64,000 bases of DNA from contig NZ_SOAX01000001.1 of the NCBI RefSeq assembly GCF_004364635.1, positions 372,001-436,000 on the forward strand. Reading direction: 5' to 3'. The translations under genes and the position numbers were made by a program. Position 1 is the stretch's first letter, and each line of letters begins with the position of its first letter. Shown here one piece after another: positions 25,534 to 34,221 of this stretch. Source of the DNA: Halospina denitrificans (lineage in GTDB: Bacteria > Pseudomonadota > Gammaproteobacteria > Pseudomonadales > Oleiphilaceae). Below the pieces are notes generated by a model, which saw nothing but the letters and a program-made list of their open reading frames with translations, searched no databases and was not told where the DNA came from.

Positions 25534-25974
25534 TCAGCCTTCGGCCTGTACTCTGACAGGTTCGCCGCTGCGCGTGAAGAATGCGAAGCTCTCGAGGCTT
25601 TCACCCGTGGTCAGGCTCTGTGCCATGCGGGTAAGGTGCGGTTCGGTTTCGTCTTCTGGCGCGGGCTGTCCGTTCTGGCCGGGCATGACGGCGGTCATGA
25701 GGAATTCCCAGTCGGTGCTGACTTCGTCGGCTTCCCGGACAATGTCGTTCAGGGTTGTCTGGGGTGTCAAGATGAAGTCGCGGACCATCAGGGGCATGAG
25801 GGTGCCTTCGCCGTCCTTGGTTTCGTAGTCGCCGTTGGCGGTTTTCTGCTGGTGGCGTTGGACTTTGACTAACACGACCAGGAGCTTGGTGCCGGGGCCG
25901 TCCATTTCGGCCATTCGGACCAGGTCTTCGAAGGTGCTGATTCTTGGTTCCGGGGTGAAGGTGTCTACCGTCAT
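25534..25974 (-). CDS. Unrecognised 146-residue protein linked to nitrate reductase genes
   Basis: A soluble, acidic protein with no signal peptide or membrane segment. The N-terminal part ([20 protein letters not shown]) leads into a hydrophobic strand [12 protein letters not shown], then a long helical and acidic region. There are no cysteines and no motif that I recognise. It lies 34 bp upstream of moaA and on the same strand as ppiC-like and narIJHG, so co-transcription is plausible. A role in nitrate reductase maturation or molybdenum cofactor delivery is only a guess from position. Confidence 0.75.
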   Translation of the reverse strand: MTVDTFTPEPRISTFEDLVRMAEMDGPGTKLLVVLVKVQRHQQKTANGDYETKDGEGTLMPLMVRDFILTPQTTLNDIVREADEVSTDWEFLMTAVMPGQNGQPAPEDETEPHLTRMAQSLTTGESLESFAFFTRSGEPVRVQAEG

Positions 25975-26031
25975 TTCTGGACTCTTCTGTGTGTGGTTCG
26001 AAGCTTGGCCCTAGCCTGATGAATTGGTGCT

Positions 26032-26144
26032 GGCCTTGCTGCAGGGGAACCCTTTCAGGGACCGCTGTGAACCCATCCATGGGCGCTGGCGCGATGACAT
26101 CCTGTCATCGAGCCTCCCTGAAAGGGTTCCCCTGCACCAAGGCC
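26032..26144. repeat. Long palindromic element A (30-bp arms, two internal hairpins)
   Basis: The arms 26032-26061 and 26115-26144 are reverse complements over 30 bp with one mismatch (22 bp perfect next to the loop). The 53-nt interior holds hairpins at 26092-26110 (8-bp stem) and 26072-26083 (CCCA-TCCA-TGGG). It is the main content of the 230-bp gap 25975-26204, 3-prime of the isomerase gene. It has the same layout as elements B, C and D, though its interior is the most diverged. Confidence 0.85.
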
Positions 26145-26204
26145 CCCGGTTCTTATGCTCGTCCGAGACCACAGACCGGCATCCCTAATCCGTACACTTC
26201 TGGT

Positions 26205-27017
26205 TTACTGCACCAGTGGGTTTTCGGCCCCATTCAGATCAATTCCCTCAATCCGTGACCGCCCAGCCAGAATCTGCAGGTACTGGCTCACGGAGCGGCG
26301 CCATACGGATTCTTTCAGGTACGTTGCGATTTTTTCCCGCACCGCTTCGTAGGGAAGAAGCTCGCCCCGGCGGCGTTCGTGGAGCCAGACCACATGGAAA
26401 CCGTAACGTGTTTCCAGGGGGTAGGGCGAGATTTCGCCTTCGGGGAGTCGGTCCAGGGCCTGTTCGAAGTCATGGGATGTGTCTCCGGGACCGACGACGC
26501 CCATGTCGCCACCGGACTCGGCGGACGGGCACTTCGAGTGCTGGAATGCGAGTCGGGTGAAGCGGCTGGGCTCGGCCAGGCTGACGCGGATGATGCGGCG
26601 GCAGCGTTCGCGGGCGGCGACACGTGCGTCGGCGTCGTCGGCCGGGGCCGGGCGGAATATGTGGGAGACGCGGTATTCGCTGGGCGTACGGAAGCGTTCG
26701 CGGTTGCTTTCGAAGTACTGGCGGCACGCCGCTTCGTCCGGCTCCGGATTGTCGAGTTCCCGATCCAGAAGTTGACGGATCTGTGCTTCTTCCTGGGTTT
26801 CCGCGGTCTGTCGGTCTTCACCGGTGATGCCCTGACGTTCGGCTTCGGTTATGAGCATGGCGCGGATGGAAAGCGCGCGCGCGGCTTCTTTCCGGGCTTC
26901 CTGAAGCGATGAAGCGGGGTGATACTGAACTTCCTGGTCGATGGCATCTTCGGTAATCGTACGACCGTTAACCAGAATTTCGCCACCGGCGACTTGTTGA
27001 ATGGGGATGGCTTGCAT
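26205..27017 (-). CDS. Parvulin-type peptidyl-prolyl isomerase (PpiC/NifM-like)
   Basis: A 270-residue soluble protein with no signal peptide. The start MQAIPIQQVAGGEILVNGRT at ATG 27017 was chosen because the longer frame to 27242 runs through a palindromic element. Residues 1-120 form a helical chaperone-like part, and about 135-250 form the rotamase domain (YRVSHIFRPAP, SAESGGDMGVV, then LETRYGFHVVWLHERR). Similar cytoplasmic NifM-like isomerases are often found next to narGHJI, where one is presumed to help fold the complex. It lies between elements A and B/C, downstream of narI. Confidence 0.85.
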   Translation of the reverse strand: MQAIPIQQVAGGEILVNGRTITEDAIDQEVQYHPASSLQEARKEAARALSIRAMLITEAERQGITGEDRQTAETQEEAQIRQLLDRELDNPEPDEAACRQYFESNRERFRTPSEYRVSHIFRPAPADDADARVAARERCRRIIRVSLAEPSRFTRLAFQHSKCPSAESGGDMGVVGPGDTSHDFEQALDRLPEGEISPYPLETRYGFHVVWLHERRRGELLPYEAVREKIATYLKESVWRRSVSQYLQILAGRSRIEGIDLNGAENPLVQ

Positions 27018-27045
27018 CGTTATGCCCTCATGGTTTCGTGCTGGT

Positions 27046-27157
27046 CGGAAGGAGCCGGTGATGCTTTCCGGGAATCGCCACAAGTACGTCCATGTAGGCT
27101 GCGCTTTCGCCATCCATGGCGAAAGAGCTTCCCTCCAAGCATCACCGGCTCCTTCCG
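27046..27157. repeat. Long palindromic element B (21-bp arms, two-hairpin core)
   Basis: The arms 27046-27066 and 27137-27157 are perfect 21-bp reverse complements. The 70-nt interior carries a 9-bp hairpin at 27104-27125 with loop TCCA. The core matches those of elements C and D but is in the opposite orientation, while the arm sequence is unrelated to theirs. Confidence 0.88.
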
Positions 27158-27196
27158 CCCCATAATTCTGTGCATCGTTACCCCCAAATTCGGATG

Positions 27197-27316
27197 GGTG
27201 CAGCAGGCGCTGGGGGTGTTTGTAGGGAAACTCGGTGGCCATGGATGGCCACCGCGTAGCCTACAGGGACGTACTCGTGGCGGTTCCCGGAAAACACCCC
27301 CAGCGCCTGCTGCACC
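27197..27316. repeat. Long palindromic element C (25-bp arms, two-hairpin core)
   Basis: The arms 27197-27221 and 27292-27316 are perfect 25-bp reverse complements. Inside lie GGGAA (27225) and TTCCC (27284), an additional pairing, and a 9-bp hairpin at 27233-27254 with loop TGGA. It ends 16 bp after the narI stop on the minus strand. Confidence 0.88.
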
Positions 27317-27332
27317 ACTGCACGAACCCAAC

Positions 27333-28016
27333 CTACTGGGGCCGAACAATCTGATACCGCCGAGCCACATACTCCACCGGCCAGCTCCAGATGTGGACCA
27401 GACGGCTGAACGGGAAGGCAGTGAACATCAGCAGACCCAGGAAGATATGCAGCTTATAGATCCAGTGCACGTCCACGATGTACTGCCAGGCGCCGGCCTG
27501 GAAGGTAACGATCCCCTGGGCCCAGTGGGCCAGATCGAGCATCACCGCACCGTCCAGGTGGTCCATGGACACGAACAGGGTACTGAGCCCGGTAATCAGC
27601 TGCAGGTAGATCAGGCAGATGATGAACGTATCCATGGAGCTGCTGTTAGCCCGCACGCGGGCGTTGAACAGGCGTCGGAACACCAGGTAGGTGAGGCCGA
27701 CGAAGCACAGCAGTCCGAAGAGGCCGCCGGCGACCATGGCCATGATCTGCTTGGCGCCCGGGCTAAGCCCGACCGACGTGTAGACCACGGTGGGTGTAAG
27801 CAGGCCGAAGAGGTGACCGAAGAACAGCAGCAGGATGCCCACGTGGAAGGCGATACTCGCCCAGCGAAAGGCTGGCGGGTTGCTCAGTGTCTGGCTGGAC
27901 ATGGCCCGCCAGGTGTACTGGCCACGCTCGTAGCGCAGGAAGCTGCCGAGCAGGAAGATGGTGCCGGCCAGGTAGGGGCCGACGCCGAAGATCAATTGAT
28001 TGATGTAGGTTTCCAT
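27333..28016 (-). CDS. narI: Respiratory nitrate reductase gamma subunit NarI
   Basis: A 227-residue inner-membrane dihaem cytochrome b that takes electrons from quinol and passes them to NarH. Five hydrophobic segments are visible. Histidine ligands are supplied by SIAFHVGILLLFFGHLFGLL and by a C-terminal pair in VDVHWIYKLHIFLGLL. ATG 28016 gives the typical beginning METYINQLIFGVGPYLAGT. It is the last gene of narGHJI, 16 bp after narJ. Confidence 0.96.
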   Translation of the reverse strand: METYINQLIFGVGPYLAGTIFLLGSFLRYERGQYTWRAMSSQTLSNPPAFRWASIAFHVGILLLFFGHLFGLLTPTVVYTSVGLSPGAKQIMAMVAGGLFGLLCFVGLTYLVFRRLFNARVRANSSSMDTFIICLIYLQLITGLSTLFVSMDHLDGAVMLDLAHWAQGIVTFQAGAWQYIVDVHWIYKLHIFLGLLMFTAFPFSRLVHIWSWPVEYVARRYQIVRPQ

Positions 28017-28032
28017 GGTGCTCTCCCCTGAA

Positions 28033-28764
28033 TCAGCGTTGGCCGGCAGCCTGGGCGCCGGGGTTGTCCACCCAGCGCACAGGGATCTCGTCCGTTGGTG
28101 TGGTGGCGGCGCCGGGGCTGGTATTGCCACAGCCACCCCCGGCCGGATCATTGTTGCCGAGGAAGGTGACCTGCTCTTCCTCCCAGATCTCGTCCATCTT
28201 GGTGATGGTCTCGTCCGGGCCCTCGGTCGAGGCCAGCTCACGCATGTCCCGCGCCTGTTCACAGCTGCCGCCGATGGCTTCCAGGGCATGGAACAGGGCC
28301 GCATAGGCGGATTCCTTCTCCTCCAGCCGGGCGCCGAGCAGCACCATCACGGGCATGGCGTCACCGAGCATGTCGGTAATTTCGGTTTCGTCCTGTGTGG
28401 ACAGGTATTCCAGGAAGAGCGGAATGTGGTCCGGCAGCTCCTTGGCGTCCAGCTCGTAGCCGTTGAGGCGGTAGTGTTCCATCAGGTCCACCATGGCCTG
28501 GCCGCGGTCCCGGGACTCGCCGTGCACATGCTCGAACAGGTGCAGGGAGAGGTGGCGCCCGCGATCGAACAGGCTCACGTACTGCTCCTGGATCTCGCCC
28601 AGGGGCTGGTCCTGGAGTTCCGTGATCAGGTTGATAACCGCCTGTTTGGGGCCTTCCGCCAGCCGCTCTTCATTGCGGATAACCTCGGCCAGCTCCGGCA
28701 GGGCTTCCTGCATGGGTGCGTTCGGGTAGGCCATCAGGTGCGCCAGTGCTCTTAATGTCAGCAT
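28033..28764 (-). CDS. narJ: Nitrate reductase molybdenum cofactor assembly chaperone NarJ
   Basis: A 243-residue all-helical cytoplasmic chaperone of the TorD/NarJ family, which holds apo-NarG until molybdenum cofactor and iron-sulfur centres are inserted. The family segment EQYVSLFDRGRHLSLHLFEH followed by VHGESRDRGQAMVDL is clear. The C-terminus has an additional low-complexity tail (DPAGGGCGNTSPGAATTP). ATG 28764 has GAGGAG upstream. It lies 10 bp after narH. Confidence 0.95.
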   Translation of the reverse strand: MLTLRALAHLMAYPNAPMQEALPELAEVIRNEERLAEGPKQAVINLITELQDQPLGEIQEQYVSLFDRGRHLSLHLFEHVHGESRDRGQAMVDLMEHYRLNGYELDAKELPDHIPLFLEYLSTQDETEITDMLGDAMPVMVLLGARLEEKESAYAALFHALEAIGGSCEQARDMRELASTEGPDETITKMDEIWEEEQVTFLGNNDPAGGGCGNTSPGAATTPTDEIPVRWVDNPGAQAAGQR

Positions 28765-28774
28765 CTCGATCTCC

Positions 28775-30328
28775 TCAGTTACCGACCTTGTCCACGCGCA
28801 CGGCGAAGAACTGGCGTTTGTTGTTGGGCTTGCCGCCGAAGACGTCCGCGTCGTCGCCGCCACCGGCGTTGCAGCCGCTGCCGAAGCTGAAGCCGCAGCC
28901 GCCGCGCTCGGTCTGGCCGTCGTACATGGAGTGGGCGTACTCGCGCTTGTTGGTCGGGATCACGAAGCGGTCCTCGTAGTCGGCGATGGCCATGTAGCGG
29001 AACATCTCCTCGACCATCTCCACGGTCAGGCCGACGCGCTCAAGCACCTCGGTGTTCTCGACCCCGTCCACGTTGCGCCCGCGCATGAAGGCGCGCATGG
29101 CCAGCATCCGTTCCAGGGCGTGGGTGATGGGCTCCTCTTCACCGGCGGTCAGCAGGTTGGCCAGGTAGCGCACCGGGATGCGCAGCTGGTCCACATCCGG
29201 GATGGCGCCGTTGTAGCCGATCCGGCCGGACTCGGCGGCGGACTGGATGGGCGACAGCGGCGGGGCGTACCACACCATCGGGAGCGTGCGGTATTCCGGG
29301 TGCAGCGGGAAGGCGACCTTCCATTCCATGGCCATCTTGTAGACCGGCGATTGCTGCGCGGCTTCCAGCCAGTCGTCCGGGATGCCCTGGCGACGTGCCT
29401 CGGCGATGATCTCCGGATCGTTTGGGTCCAGGAAGACGTTCAGCTGCGCTTCGTACAGATCCTGCTCGTTGGGGGTGCTCGCGGCCTCTTCAATGCGGTC
29501 GGCGTCGTAGAGCATTACACCCAGATAGCGGATCCGGCCGACGCAGGTCTCGGAGCACACGGTCGGCTGGCCCACCTCGATACGTGGGTAGCAGAAGGTG
29601 CACTTCTCGGACTTGCCGGACTTCCAGTTGTAGTAGATCTTCTTGTACGGGCAGCCGGAGACGCACATGCGCCAGCCGCGGCACTTGTCCTGGTCGATCA
29701 GTACGATGCCGTCCTCTTCCCGCTTGTAGATGGCGCCGCTCGGGCAGGAGGCCACGCAGGTCGGGTTGAGGCAGTGCTCGCAAAGCCGGGGCAGGTACAT
29801 CATGAAGGTGTTCTCGAACTGGCCGTAGATCTCCTTCTGCACGCCCTCGAAGTTGTAGTCCTTGGAGCGGTGCTTGAATTCCGTGCCCAGGATCTCCTCC
29901 CAGTTCGGGCCCCATTCGATCTTTTCCATGCGCTTGCCGGTCAGCAGCGAGCGCGGCCGGGCGGTAGGCATGGTCTTCGAGTCGCCGGCCTTCTGCAGGT
30001 GCGCGTAGTCGAAGTCGAAGGGCTCGTAATAGTCATCGATCGCCGGCATGTCCGGGTTGGCGAAGATGTTCGCCAGTACCCGCCAGCGTCCGCCAATGCG
30101 GGGCTGGATCTGGCCGTCGTCGAGACGCTTCCAGCCGCCCTTCCAGCGTTCCTGGTTCTCCCACTCCTTGGGGTAGCCGACGCCGGGCTTGGTCTCGACG
30201 TTGTTGAACCAGGCGTATTCCATGCCCTCGCGGGAGGTCCAGACGTTCTTGCAGGTTACCGAGCAGGTGTGGCACCCGATGCACTTGTCCAGGTTCAGCA
30301 CCTTGCCGATCTGTGCGCGTATCCTCAT
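28775..30328 (-). CDS. narH: Respiratory nitrate reductase beta subunit NarH
   Basis: A 517-residue iron-sulfur protein that wires NarI to NarG. The first ferredoxin motif is CIGCHTCSVTCKNVW; others are CEHCLNPTCVASCP, CRGWRMCVSGCPYKK and CTFCYPRIEVGQPTVCSETC. The tryptophan replacing one cysteine (CRGWRMC) gives the [3Fe-4S] centre typical of NarH. The start ATG 30328 is one base after the narG stop. It ends with a Gly/Cys-rich tail before KPNNKRQFFAVRV. Confidence 0.97.
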   Translation of the reverse strand: MRIRAQIGKVLNLDKCIGCHTCSVTCKNVWTSREGMEYAWFNNVETKPGVGYPKEWENQERWKGGWKRLDDGQIQPRIGGRWRVLANIFANPDMPAIDDYYEPFDFDYAHLQKAGDSKTMPTARPRSLLTGKRMEKIEWGPNWEEILGTEFKHRSKDYNFEGVQKEIYGQFENTFMMYLPRLCEHCLNPTCVASCPSGAIYKREEDGIVLIDQDKCRGWRMCVSGCPYKKIYYNWKSGKSEKCTFCYPRIEVGQPTVCSETCVGRIRYLGVMLYDADRIEEAASTPNEQDLYEAQLNVFLDPNDPEIIAEARRQGIPDDWLEAAQQSPVYKMAMEWKVAFPLHPEYRTLPMVWYAPPLSPIQSAAESGRIGYNGAIPDVDQLRIPVRYLANLLTAGEEEPITHALERMLAMRAFMRGRNVDGVENTEVLERVGLTVEMVEEMFRYMAIADYEDRFVIPTNKREYAHSMYDGQTERGGCGFSFGSGCNAGGGDDADVFGGKPNNKRQFFAVRVDKVGN

Positions 30329-30329
30329 G

Positions 30330-33300
30330 TCATGCCCCCTCTGTTCGCATGGCATCGCCCGATTCCTCGTCCATCCAGTCGACGTTTTTCATCTTCCGGA
30401 CGACGATGAACTCGTCGCGGTTGGAACCCACGGTTCCGTGATAATTGAAGAAGTAGCTCTGCTGGGCGTAGCCGCCGATCATGTGCGTCGGCTTGAGCAC
30501 GGCCCGGGTCACGGAGTTGTGAATGCCGCCCCGGTTGCCGGTGATCTCGGATCCGGGCGTGTTCACGATCTTCTCCTGGGCGTGGTACATCATCGACATG
30601 CCTTCGGGCACCCGCTGGCTGACCACCGCCCGCGCCGTGATGGCGCCGTTGACGTTGAAGACCTCGATCCAGTCGTTGTCCTCAAGTCCGGCCTTGGCCG
30701 CGTCCTTCTCACTCATCCACACGATGGGCCCGCCACGCGAGAGCGTGAGCATCAGCAGGTTGTCTGTGTAGGTGCTGTGGATGCCCCACTTCTGGTGCGG
30801 TGTGATGAAGTTGAGCACGATCTCGGTGTTGCCGTTGCCCTTCTTGTTCATGATCGGGTCGATCGTCTTCATGTCGATCGGTGGCTTGTACACGCACAGG
30901 GTCTCGCCGAAGGCGCGCATCCACAGATGATCCTGGTAGAACTGCTGGCGCCCCGTGATGGTCCGCCAGGGGATCAGCTCGTTGATGTTGGTCCAGCCGG
31001 CGTTGTAGCTCACCTTCTCGGACTCGATGCCGGACCAGGTGGGCGAGGAGATGATCTTGCGCGGCTGGGCCACGATGTCGTTGAAGCGGATGGTCTCGCC
31101 CTCATGGGAATTCGCCAGGTGCGCGTGTTCGCGACCGGTCTGCACGCTCAGGGCGTCCCAGGCGCGCACCGCTACATGGCCATTGGTCTCCGGAGCCAGG
31201 CTCAGGATGGTCTCGCAGGCGTTGATGGCGGTGCGGATCTTCGGGCGCCCCTTGGTGCTGACGTCCTCGGTCACGCGGCCATTGAGATCGCCCAGGAACT
31301 CCACCTCGTCATTGGTCTTCCAGGTGATGCCCTTGCCGCCGTTGCCCACGTTGTCCATGAGCGGGCCCAGGGCCGTGAAGCGGTTGTAGGTCTCGGGGTA
31401 GTTGCGCTCCACCGGCACCATGTTGGGCATGGTCTTGCCGGGGATGGGCTCGCATTCGCCCTTCTTCCAGTCCTTCACGTCCTTGGGCTGGGCCATTTCC
31501 GCCGGGGTGTCGTGGATGTGCGGCAGGGTGGTCACGTCGGTTTCCTCGCCGAGGTGGCCCTGGCACAGCTCCGAGAACTTCTTCGCGATGCCCTTGTAGA
31601 TGTCCCAGTCCGAGCGTGACTCCCAGGCCGGATCCACGGCCGCGGTGAGCGGGTGGATGAAGGGATGCATGTCGGAGGTGTTCATGTCGTGCTTCTCGTA
31701 CCAGGTGGCCGTCGGCAGCACGATGTCCGAGTACATGCAGGTGGTGGACATGCGGAAGTCCAGGGTGGTCAGCAGGTCCAGCTTGCCGGTGGCCGCATCG
31801 CGCCACTTGACCTCTTCCGGCTTCTCCGCGTTCGGGATGCTGTCCAGGTCCTTGCCCTGGAGGCCGTTCTCGGTGCCGAGCAGGTACTTCAGGAAGTACT
31901 CGTGGCCCTTGCCCGAGGAGCCCAGCAGGTTGGAGCGCCAGACGAACATGTTGCGCGGGAAGTTGGCCGGGTTGTCCGGGTCCTCGCTGGCGAACTGCAG
32001 GCTGCCGTCGCGCAGGGACTGCACGATGTAGTCCTTGATCTCCATGCCGGCCTGCTTGGCCTCGCGTGCGACCTGAAGCGGGTTGCGCGAGAGCTGGGGC
32101 GCGGAGGGCAGCCAGCCCATGCGTTCGGCGCGCACGTTGTAGTCGATCATGGAGCCGTTCCAGTCATCCGCGTTGACCAGCGGTGACAGGATTTCATCCA
32201 TCTTCACCGTCTCGTGGCGCCACTGGCTGGTGTGGTTGTAGAAGAAGGAGGTGGAGTTCATGTGCCGTGGCGGACGGTGCCAGTCCATCGCGAACGCCAC
32301 CGGCGCCCAGCCGGTCTGCGGGCGCAGCTTTTCCTGGCCCACGTAGTGCGCCCAACCGCCGCCGGAAACACCGACACAGCCGCACATCATCAGCATCTTG
32401 ATGACGCCACGGTAGTTCATGTCCATGTGGTACCAGTGGTTCATGGCGGCACCGATGATGATCATGGACTTGCCGTGGGTCTTGTGGGCGTTCTCCGCGA
32501 ACTGCTGGGCCACGGTGATGACCTTCTCGCGCGGTACGCCGGTGATGGCTTCCTGCCAGGCCGGGGTGTAGGGCACGTCGTCATCGTAGGAGCTGGCAAC
32601 GTGGTCGCCGCCCAGGCCCCGGTCGATGCCGTAGTTGGCCACCATAAGGTCGAAGACGCTGGCCACCCGGGCGCTGCTGCCATCGGCCAGGGTGATGGTG
32701 CGGATGGGTACCCGACGCTTCTGAACCGGATCATGGCTGGTATGGGAGAAGTGCGGGTTGCCGCCGCCGCCGAAGTAGGGGAAGGCCACCTCGGTGACCT
32801 CGTCGGAATTATCGATATGGCTCAGGCGCAGATGAATGTCCCTGCCGTCGCCGGTCTTCTGCTCCAGGTTCCACTTGCCCTTGGTCTCGGTCCAGCGGAA
32901 GCCGATGGAGCCGGTGGGGGCGACCAGGCTACCGCTGTTCTCGTCCCAGGAGATGGTCTTCCAGTCCGCGTTGTCCTGCTCGCCCAGATCATCCGCCAGG
33001 TCTGAGGCGCGCAGGAAGCGACCGGGGACGGTGTTGCCGTTCTCCTCGTCCAGCAGGACCAGGTAGGGCAGGTCGGTGTAGCGGCGCACGTAGTCGTCGA
33101 AGTAATCGCTCTTACCCTCGACGTGCCACTCCTTCAGGATTACGTGGCCCATGGCCATGGCGAGGGCGGAGTCGGTGCCCTGCTTGGGGTTGAGCCAGAT
33201 GTCGCCGAACTTGGACGCTTCCGAGTAGTCCGGGGTCACGGTGACGGTCTTGGTGCCCCGGTAGCGGGCCTCGGTCATGTAGTGGGCGTCCGGTGTGCGC

Positions 33301-34079
33301 GTCTGCGGCACGTTGGAGCCCCACATCATCAGGAAGGTGGAGTTGAACCAGTCCGCGGACTCCGGCACGTCCGTCTGCTCGCCCCAGGTCTGGGGCGAGG
33401 CGGGCGGCAGGTCGCAGTACCAGTCGTAGAAGCTCATGCAGACACCGCCGATCAGTGACAGGTAGCGGGTGCCGGCGGCGTAGGAGACCATGGACATGGC
33501 CGGGATCGGGGAGAAGCCGATGATCCGGTCCGGGCCGTAGTCGCGCGCGGTGTAGACGTTGGCGGCGGCGATGATCTCCTGCACCTCCTGCCAGTCGGCG
33601 CGCACGAAACCACCCAGCCCGCGACGGGACTTGTAGGACTGGGCCTTCTTCGGATCCTGGACGATGGAGGCCCAGGCCTCCACCGGGTCACTGTGCTGCT
33701 TCTTAGCATCCCGCCAGAGTTCCACCAAGTGACGGCGCACCATGGGGTACTTCAGGCGATTGGCGGAGTAGATGTACCAGGAGAAACTGGCGCCCCGGGC
33801 GCAGCCGCGCGGCTCATGGTTGGGCAGCCCCGGGCGGGTGCGTGGGTAGTCGGTCTGCTGGGTTTCCCAGGTGACCAGGCCGTTCTTCACGTAGATCTTC
33901 CAGGAGCACGAGCCGGTGCAGTTAACACCGTGGGTGGAGCGCACCACCTTGTCGTGCTGCCAGCGCGAGCGGTAGCCGTCTTCCCAACGGCGGTCCTCGT
34001 CCACGGTCACGCCATGCTCGTTGGAAAAGGATTCCTTGTGGCGCTTGAAGAAGGTCAGTCGGTCGAGAAAGTTGCTCAT
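30330..34079 (-). CDS. narG: Respiratory nitrate reductase alpha subunit NarG
   Basis: A 1249-residue molybdenum bis-MGD enzyme that reduces nitrate to nitrite at the cytoplasmic face of the membrane. The N-terminal helix MSNFLDRLTFFKRHKE is the usual NarG start. The FS0 cluster ligands are in STHGVNCTGSCSWKIY (His plus Cys) and RGCARGASF. The candidate Mo-ligating aspartate is in SFYDWYCDLPPASP. Length is normal for the family. ATG 34079 has GAGGAGAACC upstream. It needs the cofactor genes at 24501 and 57040-60258. Confidence 0.98.
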   Translation of the reverse strand: MSNFLDRLTFFKRHKESFSNEHGVTVDEDRRWEDGYRSRWQHDKVVRSTHGVNCTGSCSWKIYVKNGLVTWETQQTDYPRTRPGLPNHEPRGCARGASFSWYIYSANRLKYPMVRRHLVELWRDAKKQHSDPVEAWASIVQDPKKAQSYKSRRGLGGFVRADWQEVQEIIAAANVYTARDYGPDRIIGFSPIPAMSMVSYAAGTRYLSLIGGVCMSFYDWYCDLPPASPQTWGEQTDVPESADWFNSTFLMMWGSNVPQTRTPDAHYMTEARYRGTKTVTVTPDYSEASKFGDIWLNPKQGTDSALAMAMGHVILKEWHVEGKSDYFDDYVRRYTDLPYLVLLDEENGNTVPGRFLRASDLADDLGEQDNADWKTISWDENSGSLVAPTGSIGFRWTETKGKWNLEQKTGDGRDIHLRLSHIDNSDEVTEVAFPYFGGGGNPHFSHTSHDPVQKRRVPIRTITLADGSSARVASVFDLMVANYGIDRGLGGDHVASSYDDDVPYTPAWQEAITGVPREKVITVAQQFAENAHKTHGKSMIIIGAAMNHWYHMDMNYRGVIKMLMMCGCVGVSGGGWAHYVGQEKLRPQTGWAPVAFAMDWHRPPRHMNSTSFFYNHTSQWRHETVKMDEILSPLVNADDWNGSMIDYNVRAERMGWLPSAPQLSRNPLQVAREAKQAGMEIKDYIVQSLRDGSLQFASEDPDNPANFPRNMFVWRSNLLGSSGKGHEYFLKYLLGTENGLQGKDLDSIPNAEKPEEVKWRDAATGKLDLLTTLDFRMSTTCMYSDIVLPTATWYEKHDMNTSDMHPFIHPLTAAVDPAWESRSDWDIYKGIAKKFSELCQGHLGEETDVTTLPHIHDTPAEMAQPKDVKDWKKGECEPIPGKTMPNMVPVERNYPETYNRFTALGPLMDNVGNGGKGITWKTNDEVEFLGDLNGRVTEDVSTKGRPKIRTAINACETILSLAPETNGHVAVRAWDALSVQTGREHAHLANSHEGETIRFNDIVAQPRKIISSPTWSGIESEKVSYNAGWTNINELIPWRTITGRQQFYQDHLWMRAFGETLCVYKPPIDMKTIDPIMNKKGNGNTEIVLNFITPHQKWGIHSTYTDNLLMLTLSRGGPIVWMSEKDAAKAGLEDNDWIEVFNVNGAITARAVVSQRVPEGMSMMYHAQEKIVNTPGSEITGNRGGIHNSVTRAVLKPTHMIGGYAQQSYFFNYHGTVGSNRDEFIVVRKMKNVDWMDEESGDAMRTEGA

Positions 34080-34214
34080 TGCGGTTCTCCTCAGGAGTGC
34101 CTCGCGGGACGGATCCCATCCGCGTTGCCCAACCCGGTTTCGGGATGATGATGGGGACATTCTGGCCAAATTGCGGCATCAAATCTGCATGGATACCTCG
34201 ACATAACCGGTTCC

Positions 34215-34221
34215 TACTCCT
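34215..34221. promoter_or_regulatory. NarL-type heptamer upstream of narG
   Basis: TACTCCT fits the NarL heptamer TACYYMT exactly, 136 bp upstream of narG, overlapping the narK stop. The 140-bp narK-narG gap also has a near-match TACCTCG at 34195 and an ATCAA half-site at 34177, but no full FNR box. Short motifs, so chance is possible. Confidence 0.3.

Larger units (their letters stand above)
27018..27332. other. 315-bp gap between narI and the isomerase gene
   Basis: The gap is almost filled by palindromic elements B and C, lying 39 bp apart in inverted orientation to one another. I see no gene or ordinary terminator in it. Confidence 0.8.

Noticed and set aside
26919-28031. 370-codon plus-strand frame across elements B and C and opposite narI
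   Set aside because: It runs through two intergenic palindromes and the antisense of narI, and has no recognisable domain.
28931-31619. Two long plus-strand frames opposite narH and narG
   Set aside because: Both are antisense shadows of well-conserved nitrate reductase genes.
34177-34181. FNR box upstream of narG
   Set aside because: Only one ATCAA half-site is present; the other half does not match TTGAT at the correct spacing.
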